DNA from: Zeimonas sp050187175
Lineage (GTDB): Bacteria; Pseudomonadota; Gammaproteobacteria; Burkholderiales; Burkholderiaceae_E
Length of the DNA stretch: 64,000 bases
Reading direction: 5' to 3'
Assembly (NCBI GenBank): GCA_050187175.1
Contig: JBFWXS010000006.1
Span: 1-64,000 of the forward strand
Below the pieces are notes generated by a model. It did not search any database. It saw nothing but the letters and a program-made list of their open reading frames with translations, and was not told the DNA's origin. Position 1 is the first letter of the stretch. Every line of letters starts with the position of its first letter. Below are positions 8,405 through 15,997 of the stretch, piece by piece. The translations under genes were made by a program, and so were the position numbers.

Positions 8405-8436
8405 GCTCAATCGATGACGAGCTCAATCGATGACGA
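8405..8436. repeat. 16-bp perfect tandem duplication spanning a stop codon
   Basis: Two exact copies of GCTCAATCGATGACGA (8405-8420 and 8421-8436). The second copy holds the stop codon (8423-8425, minus strand) and the last residues VID of the adjacent gene; the first copy is an extra, untranslated duplicate. Confidence 0.9.
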
Positions 8437-9247
8437 GTTCGCGCCTGACGCAGCGGACATCGACCTCGAACTCCAGCCCCTCGACCGGCGGACGGCAAAC
8501 GTGCCAGTCGATGCCGAGCCGCACCAGACCGCGCGGCACGAAGTGCGGTTCGATCAGCGCGCCGATCTCGTGCGCCGTATAGACCTGTACGGCCGTCGCG
8601 GCGCGCCAGTCCGCGCCCAGCGCCGCCGTGCGCTGCTGCAGCACGTCGAGCACGAAGCCGACCTTGCGCGACAGGCCCTGCGGCGTCGTGTCGCCATGCG
8701 CGACGATGCCGTCCGGATACGGCGTGCCGTCGGGCCATTCAGCCATGCCGGCCAGCGCGTAGTTGCGCGGCCCCGGCGCGTCGGCCGCATGGTCCGAGGT
8801 AGTCAGGAAGCCGGCATGCGCGGCGCCGGTCGGCACCGTATAGCTGAATGCATGGAATGACGGCCGCGGCGGCCCGTCATAGACCGGGCACACGTTGCTG
8901 CGCGTGACCGGGTTGATGTCGCTGCGGTACAGCCCCCAGCGCCGCAGCACCGCAACGTAGCCGGCATTGAAGTCGCTGAAGCCGCCGACCGTGAAGGGAG
9001 CCGGCGAGCGAAGCTCGGCAGCGCACAGCGCGGTCAGCGGCCGGTGGCGTTCGCGCAGATGAGCTGCGATCGCCTCGAAGCCTTCATCGATCGGCAGCGG
9101 CCGCGCGAAGCGGGCGCGCACGATCTCGAAGCCCGGCAGGGCCACGATACCGCACGAAAACGGCTGCCCGCCCGGCAGGAACGCATAGTCGTTGCCGGGG
9201 GCGTGCAGCAGCGTAGAGGGGCGGTCGGCGGCGATCGGATGCGTCAT
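8423..9247 (-). CDS. RidA-like protein, possibly CnbZ-type aminomuconate deaminase
   Basis: A 274-aa cytosolic protein. The N-terminal half contains the conserved run FLPGGQPFSCGIV followed by PGFEIVRARF. The C-terminal half (LSRKVGFVLDVLQQRTAALG, then DWRAATAVQVYTAHEIG) matches the pattern of RidA/YjgF imine-deaminase family proteins. From memory the whole-length architecture resembles proteins annotated as 2-amino-5-chloromuconate deaminase CnbZ, but I cannot verify this. If correct, it would remove the amino group from an aminomuconate, linking to the aminophenol-type genes near 56-60 kb. The ATG at 9247 is used because it follows GGAG at proper spacing; an upstream in-frame start lacks one. 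A terminator hairpin follows at 8191-8217. Confidence 0.45.
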   Translation of the reverse strand: MTHPIAADRPSTLLHAPGNDYAFLPGGQPFSCGIVALPGFEIVRARFARPLPIDEGFEAIAAHLRERHRPLTALCAAELRSPAPFTVGGFSDFNAGYVAVLRRWGLYRSDINPVTRSNVCPVYDGPPRPSFHAFSYTVPTGAAHAGFLTTSDHAADAPGPRNYALAGMAEWPDGTPYPDGIVAHGDTTPQGLSRKVGFVLDVLQQRTAALGADWRAATAVQVYTAHEIGALIEPHFVPRGLVRLGIDWHVCRPPVEGLEFEVDVRCVRRELVID

Positions 9248-9397
9248 GCGAAGCTCCAGGCTGGGCAGGCGGCGTGGTTCGACTATGCGCGCAGGCGCAG
9301 GGGGACGCAACCCGAGGCGTCAGAATCCGACTCGAATGGTCGGGACCGGCCCGGACTCGGATGGTCGGACCAGTAGGGTTGGGATGCTCGGCCCGCG

Positions 9398-9514
9398 TGC
9401 GCGGCCAGGATGCGCGGGCAAGGTGCGCGGGCTGGGTGCGCGGGCTGGGTGCGCGGGCTGGGTGCGCGGGCTGGGTGCGCGGGCTGGGTGCGCGGGCTGG
9501 GTGCGCGGCCCGGG
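9398..9514. repeat. 13-bp GC-rich minisatellite, nine units
   Basis: Six perfect head-to-tail copies of TGCGCGGGCTGGG (9424-9501) are flanked by two degenerate copies upstream (9398-9423) and one downstream (9502-9514). It lies in the space between modC and the RidA-like gene. The repeat keeps long frames open on both strands, which creates spurious ORFs. No promoter or gene is visible in the rest of 9248-9547, which also has a diverged doublet around the ACTCGxATGGTCGG motif (9332-9375). Confidence 0.92.
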
Positions 9515-9547
9515 TGCTCGACCCTGCCTCGGCTTGCCAGCGGCTGC

Positions 9548-10572
9548 TCAGCCGCGCGACTCGCCGAGCAGCAAGCGGCGCAGCGCCGCGCGCAGCGTCG
9601 CATCGCCGCGCAGCGACTCGTCCGGCGTGTCGCTCAGCGCCTGGCGCGCCAGCTCGCGGCTTTCGGCTCGATGCAGATCGATCTCGCGGACCACCTGGCC
9701 GCTGTCGTAGACGNNNNNNNNNNNNNNNNNNNNNNNNNNNNNNNNNNNNNNNNNNNNNNNNNNNNNNNNNNNNNNNNNNNNNNNNNNNNNNNNNNNNNNN
9801 NNNNNNNNNNNNNCGCGCGCAGCGTCGCATCGCCGCGCAGCGACTCGTCCGGCGTGTCGCTCAGCGCCTGGCGCGCCAGCTCGCGGCTTTCGGCTCGATG
9901 CAGATCGATCTCGCGGACCACCTGGCCGCTGTCGTAGACGAAGGCCACGTCGGCCAGCTCAATCACGTCTTCCACGTCGTGCGTGATCATCAGCACCGGA
10001 ATGTTCCATTGCCGGCGCACCTGCGCCAGCTCGCTGCGCAGCGAATGGCGCAGCATCGGGTTCAGCGACGCGAAGGGTTCATCGAGCAGCAGCAGCTGCG
10101 GTTCGCAGGCCAGCGCGCGAGCCAGCGCGACGCGCTGCTGCTGACCGCCGGACAGCGTCGACGGCCGGCTGTCGGCCAGCGCGCTCAGATGAAAGCTGTC
10201 CAGCAGTGCCGCCACGCGCTCGCGCGCCGCCGCCGACGCGCGCCGCCGATACCAGCTGGTCAGGCCGAATGCGATGTTCTCGCGCACGCTCAGGTGCGGA
10301 AACAGCGCGTAGTGCTGGAACAGGTAGCCGACGCGCCGTGCGGGCGCGGGCAGGTTGATGCCCTGCGCTGAGTCGTACAGCGTGCGGCCGTCGATTCGAA
10401 CGTGTCCCGACGCCGGGCGCAGCAGGCCTGCGATGGCCTGCAGCGTCAGCGTCTTGCCGGAGCCGGATGGCCCGTACATCGCGGCGAACGGCGCGTCGGT
10501 GGCGAAGCGCACCGCCAGATCGAAGCGTCGGCGTGCATCGGCCACCGACAGCTTCAGATCGACATCGATCAT
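9548..10572 (-). CDS. modC: Molybdate ABC transporter ATP-binding protein ModC (interrupted by assembly gap)
   Basis: ATPase of the molybdate importer. Walker A GPSGSGKT, signature LSGGQQQRVALARAL, Walker B LLLLDEPF and the switch His (ITHD) are all present. The frame runs into 100 Ns, but the 127 bp before the gap (9587-9713) are identical to the 127 bp after it (9814-9940). Removing one copy plus the Ns leaves exactly 798 bp, a 265-aa protein ending ALRRLLLGESRG and stopping at 9548-9550. That length lacks the C-terminal TOBE/Mop domain of E. coli ModC (about 350 aa). The start overlaps the modA stop by 4 bp, so the gene is translationally coupled. Confidence 0.9.
9587..9940. other. Scaffold gap flanked by an identical 127-bp duplication (assembly artefact)
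   Basis: Bases 9587-9713 and 9814-9940 are identical and separated by exactly 100 Ns (9714-9813). Collapsing the duplicate restores the modC frame precisely. An overlap of 127 is a common de Bruijn k-mer length, so two contig ends that share their terminal k-mer were scaffolded without merging. There is probably no missing sequence. Confidence 0.93.
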
Positions 10573-11318
10573 GGCTTGCCGAAGCCGTAGCGCGCGAGAA
10601 TCTCCTGCGCCGGCGCGCTGCCGAGGAACTGGACGAATTCTGCGGCCAGCGCCTTCTGCTTGCTTTCGGCAACCACTGCGACCGGATACGAGACCGGCGC
10701 ATGGCCGCTCGGCGTCAACACGACCTTGACCTTGTCAAGCATGATCGCCGCGTCGGTGCTGTAGACGAAGCCGGCTTCGGCCTCGCCGCGGCTCACGTAG
10801 TCGAGCACTTGACGCACGCTGTCGGCCTGGACGAACTTGGGCTCCAACGTGTTCCACAGATTGGCTGCGTCGAGCACCTGCTTCGTGTACCGGCCGACCG
10901 GCACGGTTGCCGTCTTGCCGACGGCGATGCGTTTGACCGCCGGGCCGGTGAGATCCTGCAGCGACTTCACGCCGACGCCTTCCTTGATCGGCTCGATCAG
11001 GACCAGGCTGTTCGTGACGAAGTTGCGGCGCGTGCCGGTGTCGATCAGCTTCTGCGCGACGGCCCGGTCCATCGTCTCCTGGTCGGCGCTGGCGAAGACG
11101 TCGACCGGCGCGCCCTGCGAGATCTGCTGCAGAAGCACGCCCGAGGCGGCGAAGTTGAAGCGCAGTGTGGTGCCCGGCTTGCTCGCCTCGAACCTGGCTC
11201 CGACTTCCTTGAACGCATTGGTGAGGCTGGCGGCGGCCGAAACGGTCAGCTGCTGCGCCTGGGCGCTCCAGGGCAGCGTGAGGGCGATAAGCAAAGGCAA
11301 CAGCCGGGTCAGGCGCAT
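10569..11318 (-). CDS. modA: Molybdate ABC transporter substrate-binding protein ModA
   Basis: A 249-aa periplasmic molybdate/tungstate-binding protein. Signal peptide MRLTRLLPLLIALTLPWSAQA precedes QLTVSAAASLTNAFKEVG, the ModA start with the Ser residues that bind the oxyanion. The motifs FNFAASGVLLQQISQGAPVD and VFASADQETMD follow, as does the conserved Tyr segment TDAAIM. It delivers molybdate to ModB. It is the middle gene of modB-modA-modC, with an 18-bp spacing from modB and a 4-bp overlap with modC. CAGGAG precedes the ATG. Confidence 0.95.
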   Translation of the reverse strand: MRLTRLLPLLIALTLPWSAQAQQLTVSAAASLTNAFKEVGARFEASKPGTTLRFNFAASGVLLQQISQGAPVDVFASADQETMDRAVAQKLIDTGTRRNFVTNSLVLIEPIKEGVGVKSLQDLTGPAVKRIAVGKTATVPVGRYTKQVLDAANLWNTLEPKFVQADSVRQVLDYVSRGEAEAGFVYSTDAAIMLDKVKVVLTPSGHAPVSYPVAVVAESKQKALAAEFVQFLGSAPAQEILARYGFGKP

Positions 11319-11336
11319 GATGGACTCCTGGTGAGG

Positions 11337-12002
11337 TCAACGAAGCGAAAAGAAGCGGTTCGACAGGACGAGGACCACGATCGACAGGACCGACGTGATG
11401 ATGACCAGCATCAGCGCGAGGTCGTCCTCACCGGCCTGCACGGCGTCGTAGATGGCCATGGACAGCGTCTGCGTCTGCTTCGGGATCGATCCGGCGACCA
11501 TCAGCGATGCGCCGAATTCACCCATCGCGCGCGCGTAGGCCAGCAGCGTGCCGGCCAGGATGCCGGGCCACGCGAGCGGCAGCGTGACGCGCAGGAAGAC
11601 CGACAAGCGCGACTGCCGCAGCGTGCTGGCAGCGGCTTCAAGCGAGCGGTCGACGCCGGCGAAAGCGGCGCTGGCCGACTTCAGCACCAGCGGCAGCGCC
11701 ACCACGGCCGACGCGACGACCGCGCCGTGCCAGCTGAAGATGATCGAGTAGTCGAAGTTCTCGCGCAGCCAGTTGCCGAGCGGGCTGCGCCGCCCGGCCA
11801 GCACCAGGATGCCGTAGCCGATCACCGTCGGCGGCAGCACGAGCGGCAGCATGAACAGGGATTCGAGCACGCTGCTCCCCGGGAAGCGCTTGCGCCCGAA
11901 CACCCAGCCCAGCGCCACGCCGATGACCAGCGCCACCAGCGTCGCCAGCAGCGCCACCTTCAGCGAAAGCACGAGCGGGGACCAGTCCATCGTTGCCGGC
12001 AT
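11337..12002 (-). CDS. modB: Molybdate ABC transporter permease ModB
   Basis: A 221-aa inner-membrane permease with about five to six hydrophobic helices. The ABC-coupling EAA loop reads EAAASTLRQSRLSVFLRVTLP at about residues 143-162, and the family-specific ARAMGEFGASLMVAG follows. An alternative start four codons in (11990, MDWSPL) is equally likely. It is the first gene of the mod transport unit, with a candidate ModE box just upstream at 12010-12034. Confidence 0.95.
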   Translation of the reverse strand: MPATMDWSPLVLSLKVALLATLVALVIGVALGWVFGRKRFPGSSVLESLFMLPLVLPPTVIGYGILVLAGRRSPLGNWLRENFDYSIIFSWHGAVVASAVVALPLVLKSASAAFAGVDRSLEAAASTLRQSRLSVFLRVTLPLAWPGILAGTLLAYARAMGEFGASLMVAGSIPKQTQTLSMAIYDAVQAGEDDLALMLVIITSVLSIVVLVLSNRFFSLR

Positions 12003-12009
12003 GCGTCAC

Positions 12010-12034
12010 GTCGTATTCAATCGGATATGACGAC
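12010..12034 (-). promoter_or_regulatory. Candidate ModE-type operator upstream of modB
   Basis: The 25-bp site has GTCGT at one end and ACGAC at the other, with AT-rich inner halves (TAT and ATAT). The E. coli ModE box is an inverted repeat with CG-flanked TATAT halves separated by about 7-8 bp, which this resembles. It lies 8-32 bp upstream of the modB start, where binding would repress transcription when molybdate is sufficient. A ModE-like protein is encoded 0.7 kb away. Confidence 0.45.
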
Positions 12035-12091
12035 ATTGTGGCACATCGCGCCGCTGCTTCGGCCGCCGCGGCAGCGGCGGGGGAGCCGCCT

Positions 12092-12628
12092 TCAGCCCAT
12101 GCGGTCGTCGGAACGCGTCCGGGTGACGGCGTCGACGCGCGCCGCGAACCAGCCGATGCGGTCGGTCTGGCGCACGTCGAAGCGCGGCACATACGGCTTG
12201 ATGTCGAGCACCGGCGTCCGGTCGAGCATGTCGTTGCCGGTGAAGTGCAGGACGCGCCCCTGCACGGACTGCAGCTGCACGATGGACAGCCCGATGCGGT
12301 TGGGACGGGCCGGCGCGCGCGTGGCGAACACGCCGTGGCTGCGATCGTCGAGGAAGGGGACGACTTCCAGCTTCTCCTGCGCGCGATGCAGGTGCGTGAG
12401 CAGGATCAGATACTCGAAGCCCTCTATGTCCCTGAGGCCGGCGGCGAACTCGGCGAAGACCTCGAGCCGGCCGCTTTCCTGCGGCGCGCCGGCGGTCTGG
12501 ATCGGCATGCCGGCGGGATCCGTGAAGCGGCTGTGGACGATGCCGATGGGGCGGCAGACGATCCCGGCGGCGGTGTGGGCGTCGGCGTCGGCGTCGGCGT
12601 CGTCGGGCGAAGCAGGGTGGGACGTCAT
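12092..12628 (-). CDS. trmO: tRNA (N6-threonylcarbamoyladenosine-37-N6)-methyltransferase TrmO
   Basis: A 178-aa protein of the TrmO/YaeB (formerly TsaA/VirR) family, which methylates t6A37 in tRNA using S-adenosylmethionine. Family hallmarks seen: IGIVHSRFTDPAGMPIQ near the start, FEYLILLTHLHRA, GVFATRAPARPNRIGLS (the PNPIG-like SAM loop) and DIKPYVPRFD. The ATG at 12628 is preferred to an upstream GTG. The N-terminus has an Asp-Ala run encoded by a GTCGGC hexanucleotide repeat (about 12578-12603). It lies between the ModE-like gene and modB on the same strand. Its placement in a mod locus is odd for a tRNA enzyme. Confidence 0.88.
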   Translation of the reverse strand: MTSHPASPDDADADADAHTAAGIVCRPIGIVHSRFTDPAGMPIQTAGAPQESGRLEVFAEFAAGLRDIEGFEYLILLTHLHRAQEKLEVVPFLDDRSHGVFATRAPARPNRIGLSIVQLQSVQGRVLHFTGNDMLDRTPVLDIKPYVPRFDVRQTDRIGWFAARVDAVTRTRSDDRMG

Positions 12629-12674
12629 GCGGGCCGGCCCGCGGCGCACGGCGCCAGCAAGGGCTGCATAGCCT

Positions 12675-13022
12675 TCAAGGCGCCAGCAGCCGCGTCAAGG
12701 CGCTGATGTCGGCCGCCGCCGCCAGCCGGGCCGTGCTCTCGATGGCCCGATAGCGCCGGACCAGCTCCTCGCCGACCGGCGTCAGCGCCGTGCCGCCGCC
12801 GTGCGCTCCACCGGTGGCGGTATTCACGGCGGGCGACTGCAGCGCCCGGTTCATCTCGTCGACCAGCACCCAGGCGCGCCGGTACGACATGCCCATCTGC
12901 CGCGCGGCGGCCGAGATCGAGCCGGTCTCGGCGACCGCTTCGAGCAGCGCGATCTTGCCCGGACCGATCGCGATGCTGTCGTCGCGATACACGCGCATGC
13001 GGAACTGCACTTTGGGTTTCAT
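12675..13022 (-). CDS. ModE-like winged-helix regulator, single domain
   Basis: A 115-aa protein equivalent to the N-terminal DNA-binding domain of ModE: GPGKIALLEAVAETGSISAA, then ARQMGMSYRRAWVLVDEMNR (recognition helix), then LTPVGEELVRRYRAIE. It lacks the C-terminal tandem Mop/TOBE domains that bind molybdate in E. coli ModE, so metal sensing would need another protein or differ in mechanism. It is the first gene of the minus-strand mod group; its promoter lies in or near the 13026-13125 gap. It likely controls modBAC through the candidate site at 12010-12034. Confidence 0.8.
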   Translation of the reverse strand: MKPKVQFRMRVYRDDSIAIGPGKIALLEAVAETGSISAAARQMGMSYRRAWVLVDEMNRALQSPAVNTATGGAHGGGTALTPVGEELVRRYRAIESTARLAAAADISALTRLLAP

Positions 13023-13025
13023 CGG

Positions 13026-13125
13026 NNNNNNNNNNNNNNNNNNNNNNNNNNNNNNNNNNNNNNNNNNNNNNNNNNNNNNNNNNNNNNNNNNNNNNNNNNN
13101 NNNNNNNNNNNNNNNNNNNNNNNNN
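13026..13125. other. Scaffold gap of 100 Ns
   Basis: Unlike the gap at 9714, the flanks share no visible overlap, so the true length is unknown. It removes the start of the molybdopterin-binding protein at 13126 and the divergent promoter region of the ModE-like gene. Confidence 0.95.
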
Positions 13126-13687
13126 GGTGCGATTGCCCGACGGCGACGGCCCGCTGCGCGTCACGGCGCCGGGCGACGTGCGCGGCGGCCGCTACGTATC
13201 CATGCTGAACCGGCTCGACGTGCGCGCTTCCGGTTCGACGCTGGCCGGCATCGGCGGCGGCAGCTCGCCCGGCTTCACCGTTTCCGGGGCGGTGCTGCGG
13301 CAACTCAGTTTCGACCTGGGCTCACTGCAGGCGCTGCCGGCGGTGACGCAGGACGTCAACGGCAGCGTCTATACCGGCGTCAGCCTGTGGAACCTGCTGA
13401 ACACCGAGGCCGGCATCCGCACCGACTCCGCGGCCGCGCACAACCCGCTGCTGTCCATGTACGTGGTGGCGACCGGCAGCGACGGCTACAAGGCGATCGT
13501 ATCGCTGGGCGAAATCCATCCGAACTTCGGCAACCGGCCGGCGATGATCGCCTACAGCGTCAACGGCGAGCTGCTCGATCGCAACGGCATGGCCAGACTG
13601 GTGGTTCCGGGCGATGTCCGGGCCGGTCGTTTCGTGTCGAACCTGGTGGGCATCGAGGTGTTCCAGGCGCCGCCGCCGGCTCCCTGA
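13126..13687 (+). CDS. Molybdopterin-binding domain protein, 5'-truncated by gap
   Basis: The C-terminal 186 codons of a protein whose start is lost in the gap; the GTG at 13127 is unlikely to be genuine. Two related blocks can be seen: VTAPGDVRGGRYVSMLNRLD near the start and LVVPGDVRAGRFVSNLVGIE near the end. Between them lie HNPLLSMYVVATGSDGY and KAIVSLGEIHPNFGN. This pattern resembles the sulfite-oxidase-type molybdopterin-binding fold in small secreted oxidoreductase-like proteins of Burkholderiales and implies at least two tandem copies. It lacks an obvious Mo-ligand Cys in the visible part. It is divergent from the ModE-like gene, so it is probably controlled by molybdate status. Confidence 0.6.
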
Positions 13688-13725
13688 GGATAGCGCCGCA
13701 TCTCACGGCGCGGCCCTGGGCCCCC

Positions 13726-13840
13726 CCGGGTCATGCTTCCGGGTCATGCTCCCGGATCATGTCCCCGGATCATGTCCCCGGATCATGTCCCCGGTCATGC
13801 CGCCGGTCATGCCGCCGGTTCGTGCCGCCGGCTCAAGCCC
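13726..13840. repeat. 12/13-bp minisatellite at the 3' end of the molybdopterin oxidoreductase gene
   Basis: Nine head-to-tail units begin with CCGG: two CCGGGTCATGCTY, three CCGGATCATGTCC, two 12-bp CCGGTCATGCCG, then two degenerate units. The stop codon of the minus-strand oxidoreductase (13757-13759) lies inside the third unit. The repeat therefore encodes the last residues of that protein (GGMTGGMTGDMIRGHDPGT). Confidence 0.92.
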
Positions 13841-15997
13841 CGGGCCCGCTCGCGCGACCGCGACCGGCACGTTCGTCATTCGCGGTTGCCCGGTGAAGGG
13901 ATCGAAGATCTCGTCGGTCGCGATCAGCCGATTGGGGCAGGATCCGAATATCGCCGGATCGGCCGACGGATCCTCGGCAGACCCGTGGCCGAAGGCGATC
14001 GAGACCGTCCGGCGCCGAAGGTGCGTATCGGGCGCAGCAATTGCGCGTATCGCGCCGAGCGGCGACGAGATCGAAACCTCGTCGTGTTCGGCGACGCCCA
14101 GCTCGCGCATGTCGTCGGGATGAAGATAGGCCGGGTTGTACGATAAGCCCTTGTTGGTCCTCGCCTTGCGCGTCGAATTGTTGAAATGATTCGCGCGGCG
14201 GCACAGCATCCGATAGGGGTAGCGGGTGTCCTCCGGCTCCACCGGGCCGGCGGCCGCATCGTGCAGCATGGCCATCATCTGAGGATGCCCGATGTCCAGC
14301 CGATCGGTACTGGCAGGATCTCCCGGCTCGACGACGATCAAGTCGGTGTCGAAGACATACCCGCCCGGATAGCGCTTGACCGTTTCGAGCGGGATGCGGC
14401 TTCCGGCGGTGAACTGCTTCAGCAGTTCCTCGGTAGTGGGCTTGGCATCGAAATGGATCCTGGGTGAGGAGGGCGGATGCCCCCATGGGCGCACATCGAC
14501 CGGATGGCCCATCCGCACCAGCAATTCATAGAAGATCTCCCATTCTTCGACCAGATCCGAGCCGGGTGGGCGCGGCACGACCGCATCGGCATATTGGGAG
14601 TGCGCCATCGCCTGGCCGTAGCCCGCGCGCAGCGACAGATATTCGGTACCGATCGAAGACGCCGCCACCTCGAGCGGCATGGGAGGCGGCAGCACATAGT
14701 GCGCAAGCTTCGCGGACTGCGAGTACCAGGGGTCGATCTGAACGAAGAGATCCAGCGCACGCAGCGCCTCGACCGTGCGGCGCTGGTCGGGAAAGGCCAC
14801 CGCGGGATTGCCGCCCCAGCTGATCAGCGCCCGCACCTGTCCCTCGCCCGGCGTGAGAATCTCTTCCGTCAGCGCCGCCACGGGCATGCCTGCGCGCGAC
14901 TGTTTCAGCCCCCGTACGCGCATGCGGCCGCCGAGCGCCCAGTCCGCGTCGGGCGCGCGCGCCTGGGCGCGGGCGCGCACCGGCGGCAGCAGCGAGGGCG
15001 AGGCCTTGATGGTGTCACCAGCGCGCATCCACCGTCCGCAGAGGGTTTCGAGCACCTGCACGAAATACTCGACCAGCGTGCCCGCGCCGGTCATGTGCGG
15101 GCCGGTGCCGGCCATTGCATATCCGCGGCGCGCGCGGGCATAGAGGCGCGCCGCTTCGGCGACGTCACCGGCGCGCAAGCCGGCGGCGTTGGCCACGTCC
15201 TGCACGTCGATCGCTTCCAGCGCCTGCGATAGAGACGCCATGCCGGTGACATGCTGCGCGACGAAATCGCGGTCGAACAGATCCTCTGCCAGGATGATCT
15301 GGATCATCGCTGCCAGGATAGGAACGTCGTGGCCCGGCGCTGCCTGAAGATGGAGCGAGGCACGCTCGGCAACTTCCGTCCGGCGCGGATCGATGACGAT
15401 CAGCTTGCAGCCGGCAGCGAGCCGATCCACGAGCCAGCGCCGCGGCGATCCGGCGGGAAAGCCCGTATAGGTGTTCCAAGGATTGATGCCAATCAGCAGG
15501 ATTGCATCGGGCGCGTCGAATCCCTGCAGCGGCGCTCCCCACGAGCCTAGAAACGATTGCGCGACATGCTTGCCGCCCTTGTCTATCGTGTTCGGATCGA
15601 ACCGCATATTCGTACCGATGGCATCGAGCAAGGCATCGAAGAAGGGTGCGGTGACGGGTCGGCTGCCTACGGCTGCCTGCGTCCCCCAATAGCCGGCAAC
15701 GGCACGGGGGCCATGTTCGGCGACGATACGGCCGATCTTCGTGGCGATCTCGTCGAGCGCGACGTCGCTGCTTACGGCTTCGTGCGCCCCGCCGGGGAGC
15801 CGGCGCAGCGGATGCAGCAATCGATCCGGGTCCGTGAGAGACGCGCCCTGCGAGCGACCCTTGACGCAGGTGTAGCCCTTGTATTGCGGATTGTCCGGAT
15901 TGCCTTCCACCGCGCGTACTTTGCCGTCTTCGACGAGTACGTTGATCGAGCACTGGTTGATGCAGCACCGGCAGATCGACGTCTTGACTGTCCTCAT
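13757..15997 (-). CDS. Molybdopterin oxidoreductase with N-terminal [4Fe-4S] domain
   Basis: A 746-aa member of the DMSO-reductase superfamily. The N-terminus carries CRCCINQCSI (CxxCxxxC spacing with one extra Cys) and, near residue 43, GYTCVKGR, which supplies the fourth cluster ligand. Bis-MGD contacts follow: ILLIGINPWNTYTGFP, VIDPRRTEVAERA, AMAGTGPHMTGAGT and ISWGGNPAVAFPDQ. The C-terminal domain has LCRRANHFNNSTRK and EVSISSPLGAIRA, the usual MGD-binding barrel. No twin-arginine signal is present, so it is cytoplasmic. The start overlaps the ferredoxin-reductase gene by 4 bp, implying electron delivery from that protein. The substrate is unknown. The C-terminal tail is repeat-encoded and probably dispensable. 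Confidence 0.85.
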   Translation of the reverse strand: MRTVKTSICRCCINQCSINVLVEDGKVRAVEGNPDNPQYKGYTCVKGRSQGASLTDPDRLLHPLRRLPGGAHEAVSSDVALDEIATKIGRIVAEHGPRAVAGYWGTQAAVGSRPVTAPFFDALLDAIGTNMRFDPNTIDKGGKHVAQSFLGSWGAPLQGFDAPDAILLIGINPWNTYTGFPAGSPRRWLVDRLAAGCKLIVIDPRRTEVAERASLHLQAAPGHDVPILAAMIQIILAEDLFDRDFVAQHVTGMASLSQALEAIDVQDVANAAGLRAGDVAEAARLYARARRGYAMAGTGPHMTGAGTLVEYFVQVLETLCGRWMRAGDTIKASPSLLPPVRARAQARAPDADWALGGRMRVRGLKQSRAGMPVAALTEEILTPGEGQVRALISWGGNPAVAFPDQRRTVEALRALDLFVQIDPWYSQSAKLAHYVLPPPMPLEVAASSIGTEYLSLRAGYGQAMAHSQYADAVVPRPPGSDLVEEWEIFYELLVRMGHPVDVRPWGHPPSSPRIHFDAKPTTEELLKQFTAGSRIPLETVKRYPGGYVFDTDLIVVEPGDPASTDRLDIGHPQMMAMLHDAAAGPVEPEDTRYPYRMLCRRANHFNNSTRKARTNKGLSYNPAYLHPDDMRELGVAEHDEVSISSPLGAIRAIAAPDTHLRRRTVSIAFGHGSAEDPSADPAIFGSCPNRLIATDEIFDPFTGQPRMTNVPVAVARAGPGLEPAARTGGMTGGMTGDMIRGHDPGT

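Noticed and set aside
9274..10371. Long plus-strand frame with a GARAGCAGWVRGLG repeat
   Set aside because: It is produced by the 13-bp minisatellite and runs through assembly Ns and antisense to modC; no ribosome-binding site or family resemblance.
10467..12671. 734-residue plus-strand frame
   Set aside because: Antisense to modA, modB and trmO, Gln/Arg/His-rich with no motif.
13726..13840. CRISPR-like array
   Set aside because: Units are 12-13 bp with no spacers and no cas genes nearby; it is a simple minisatellite.
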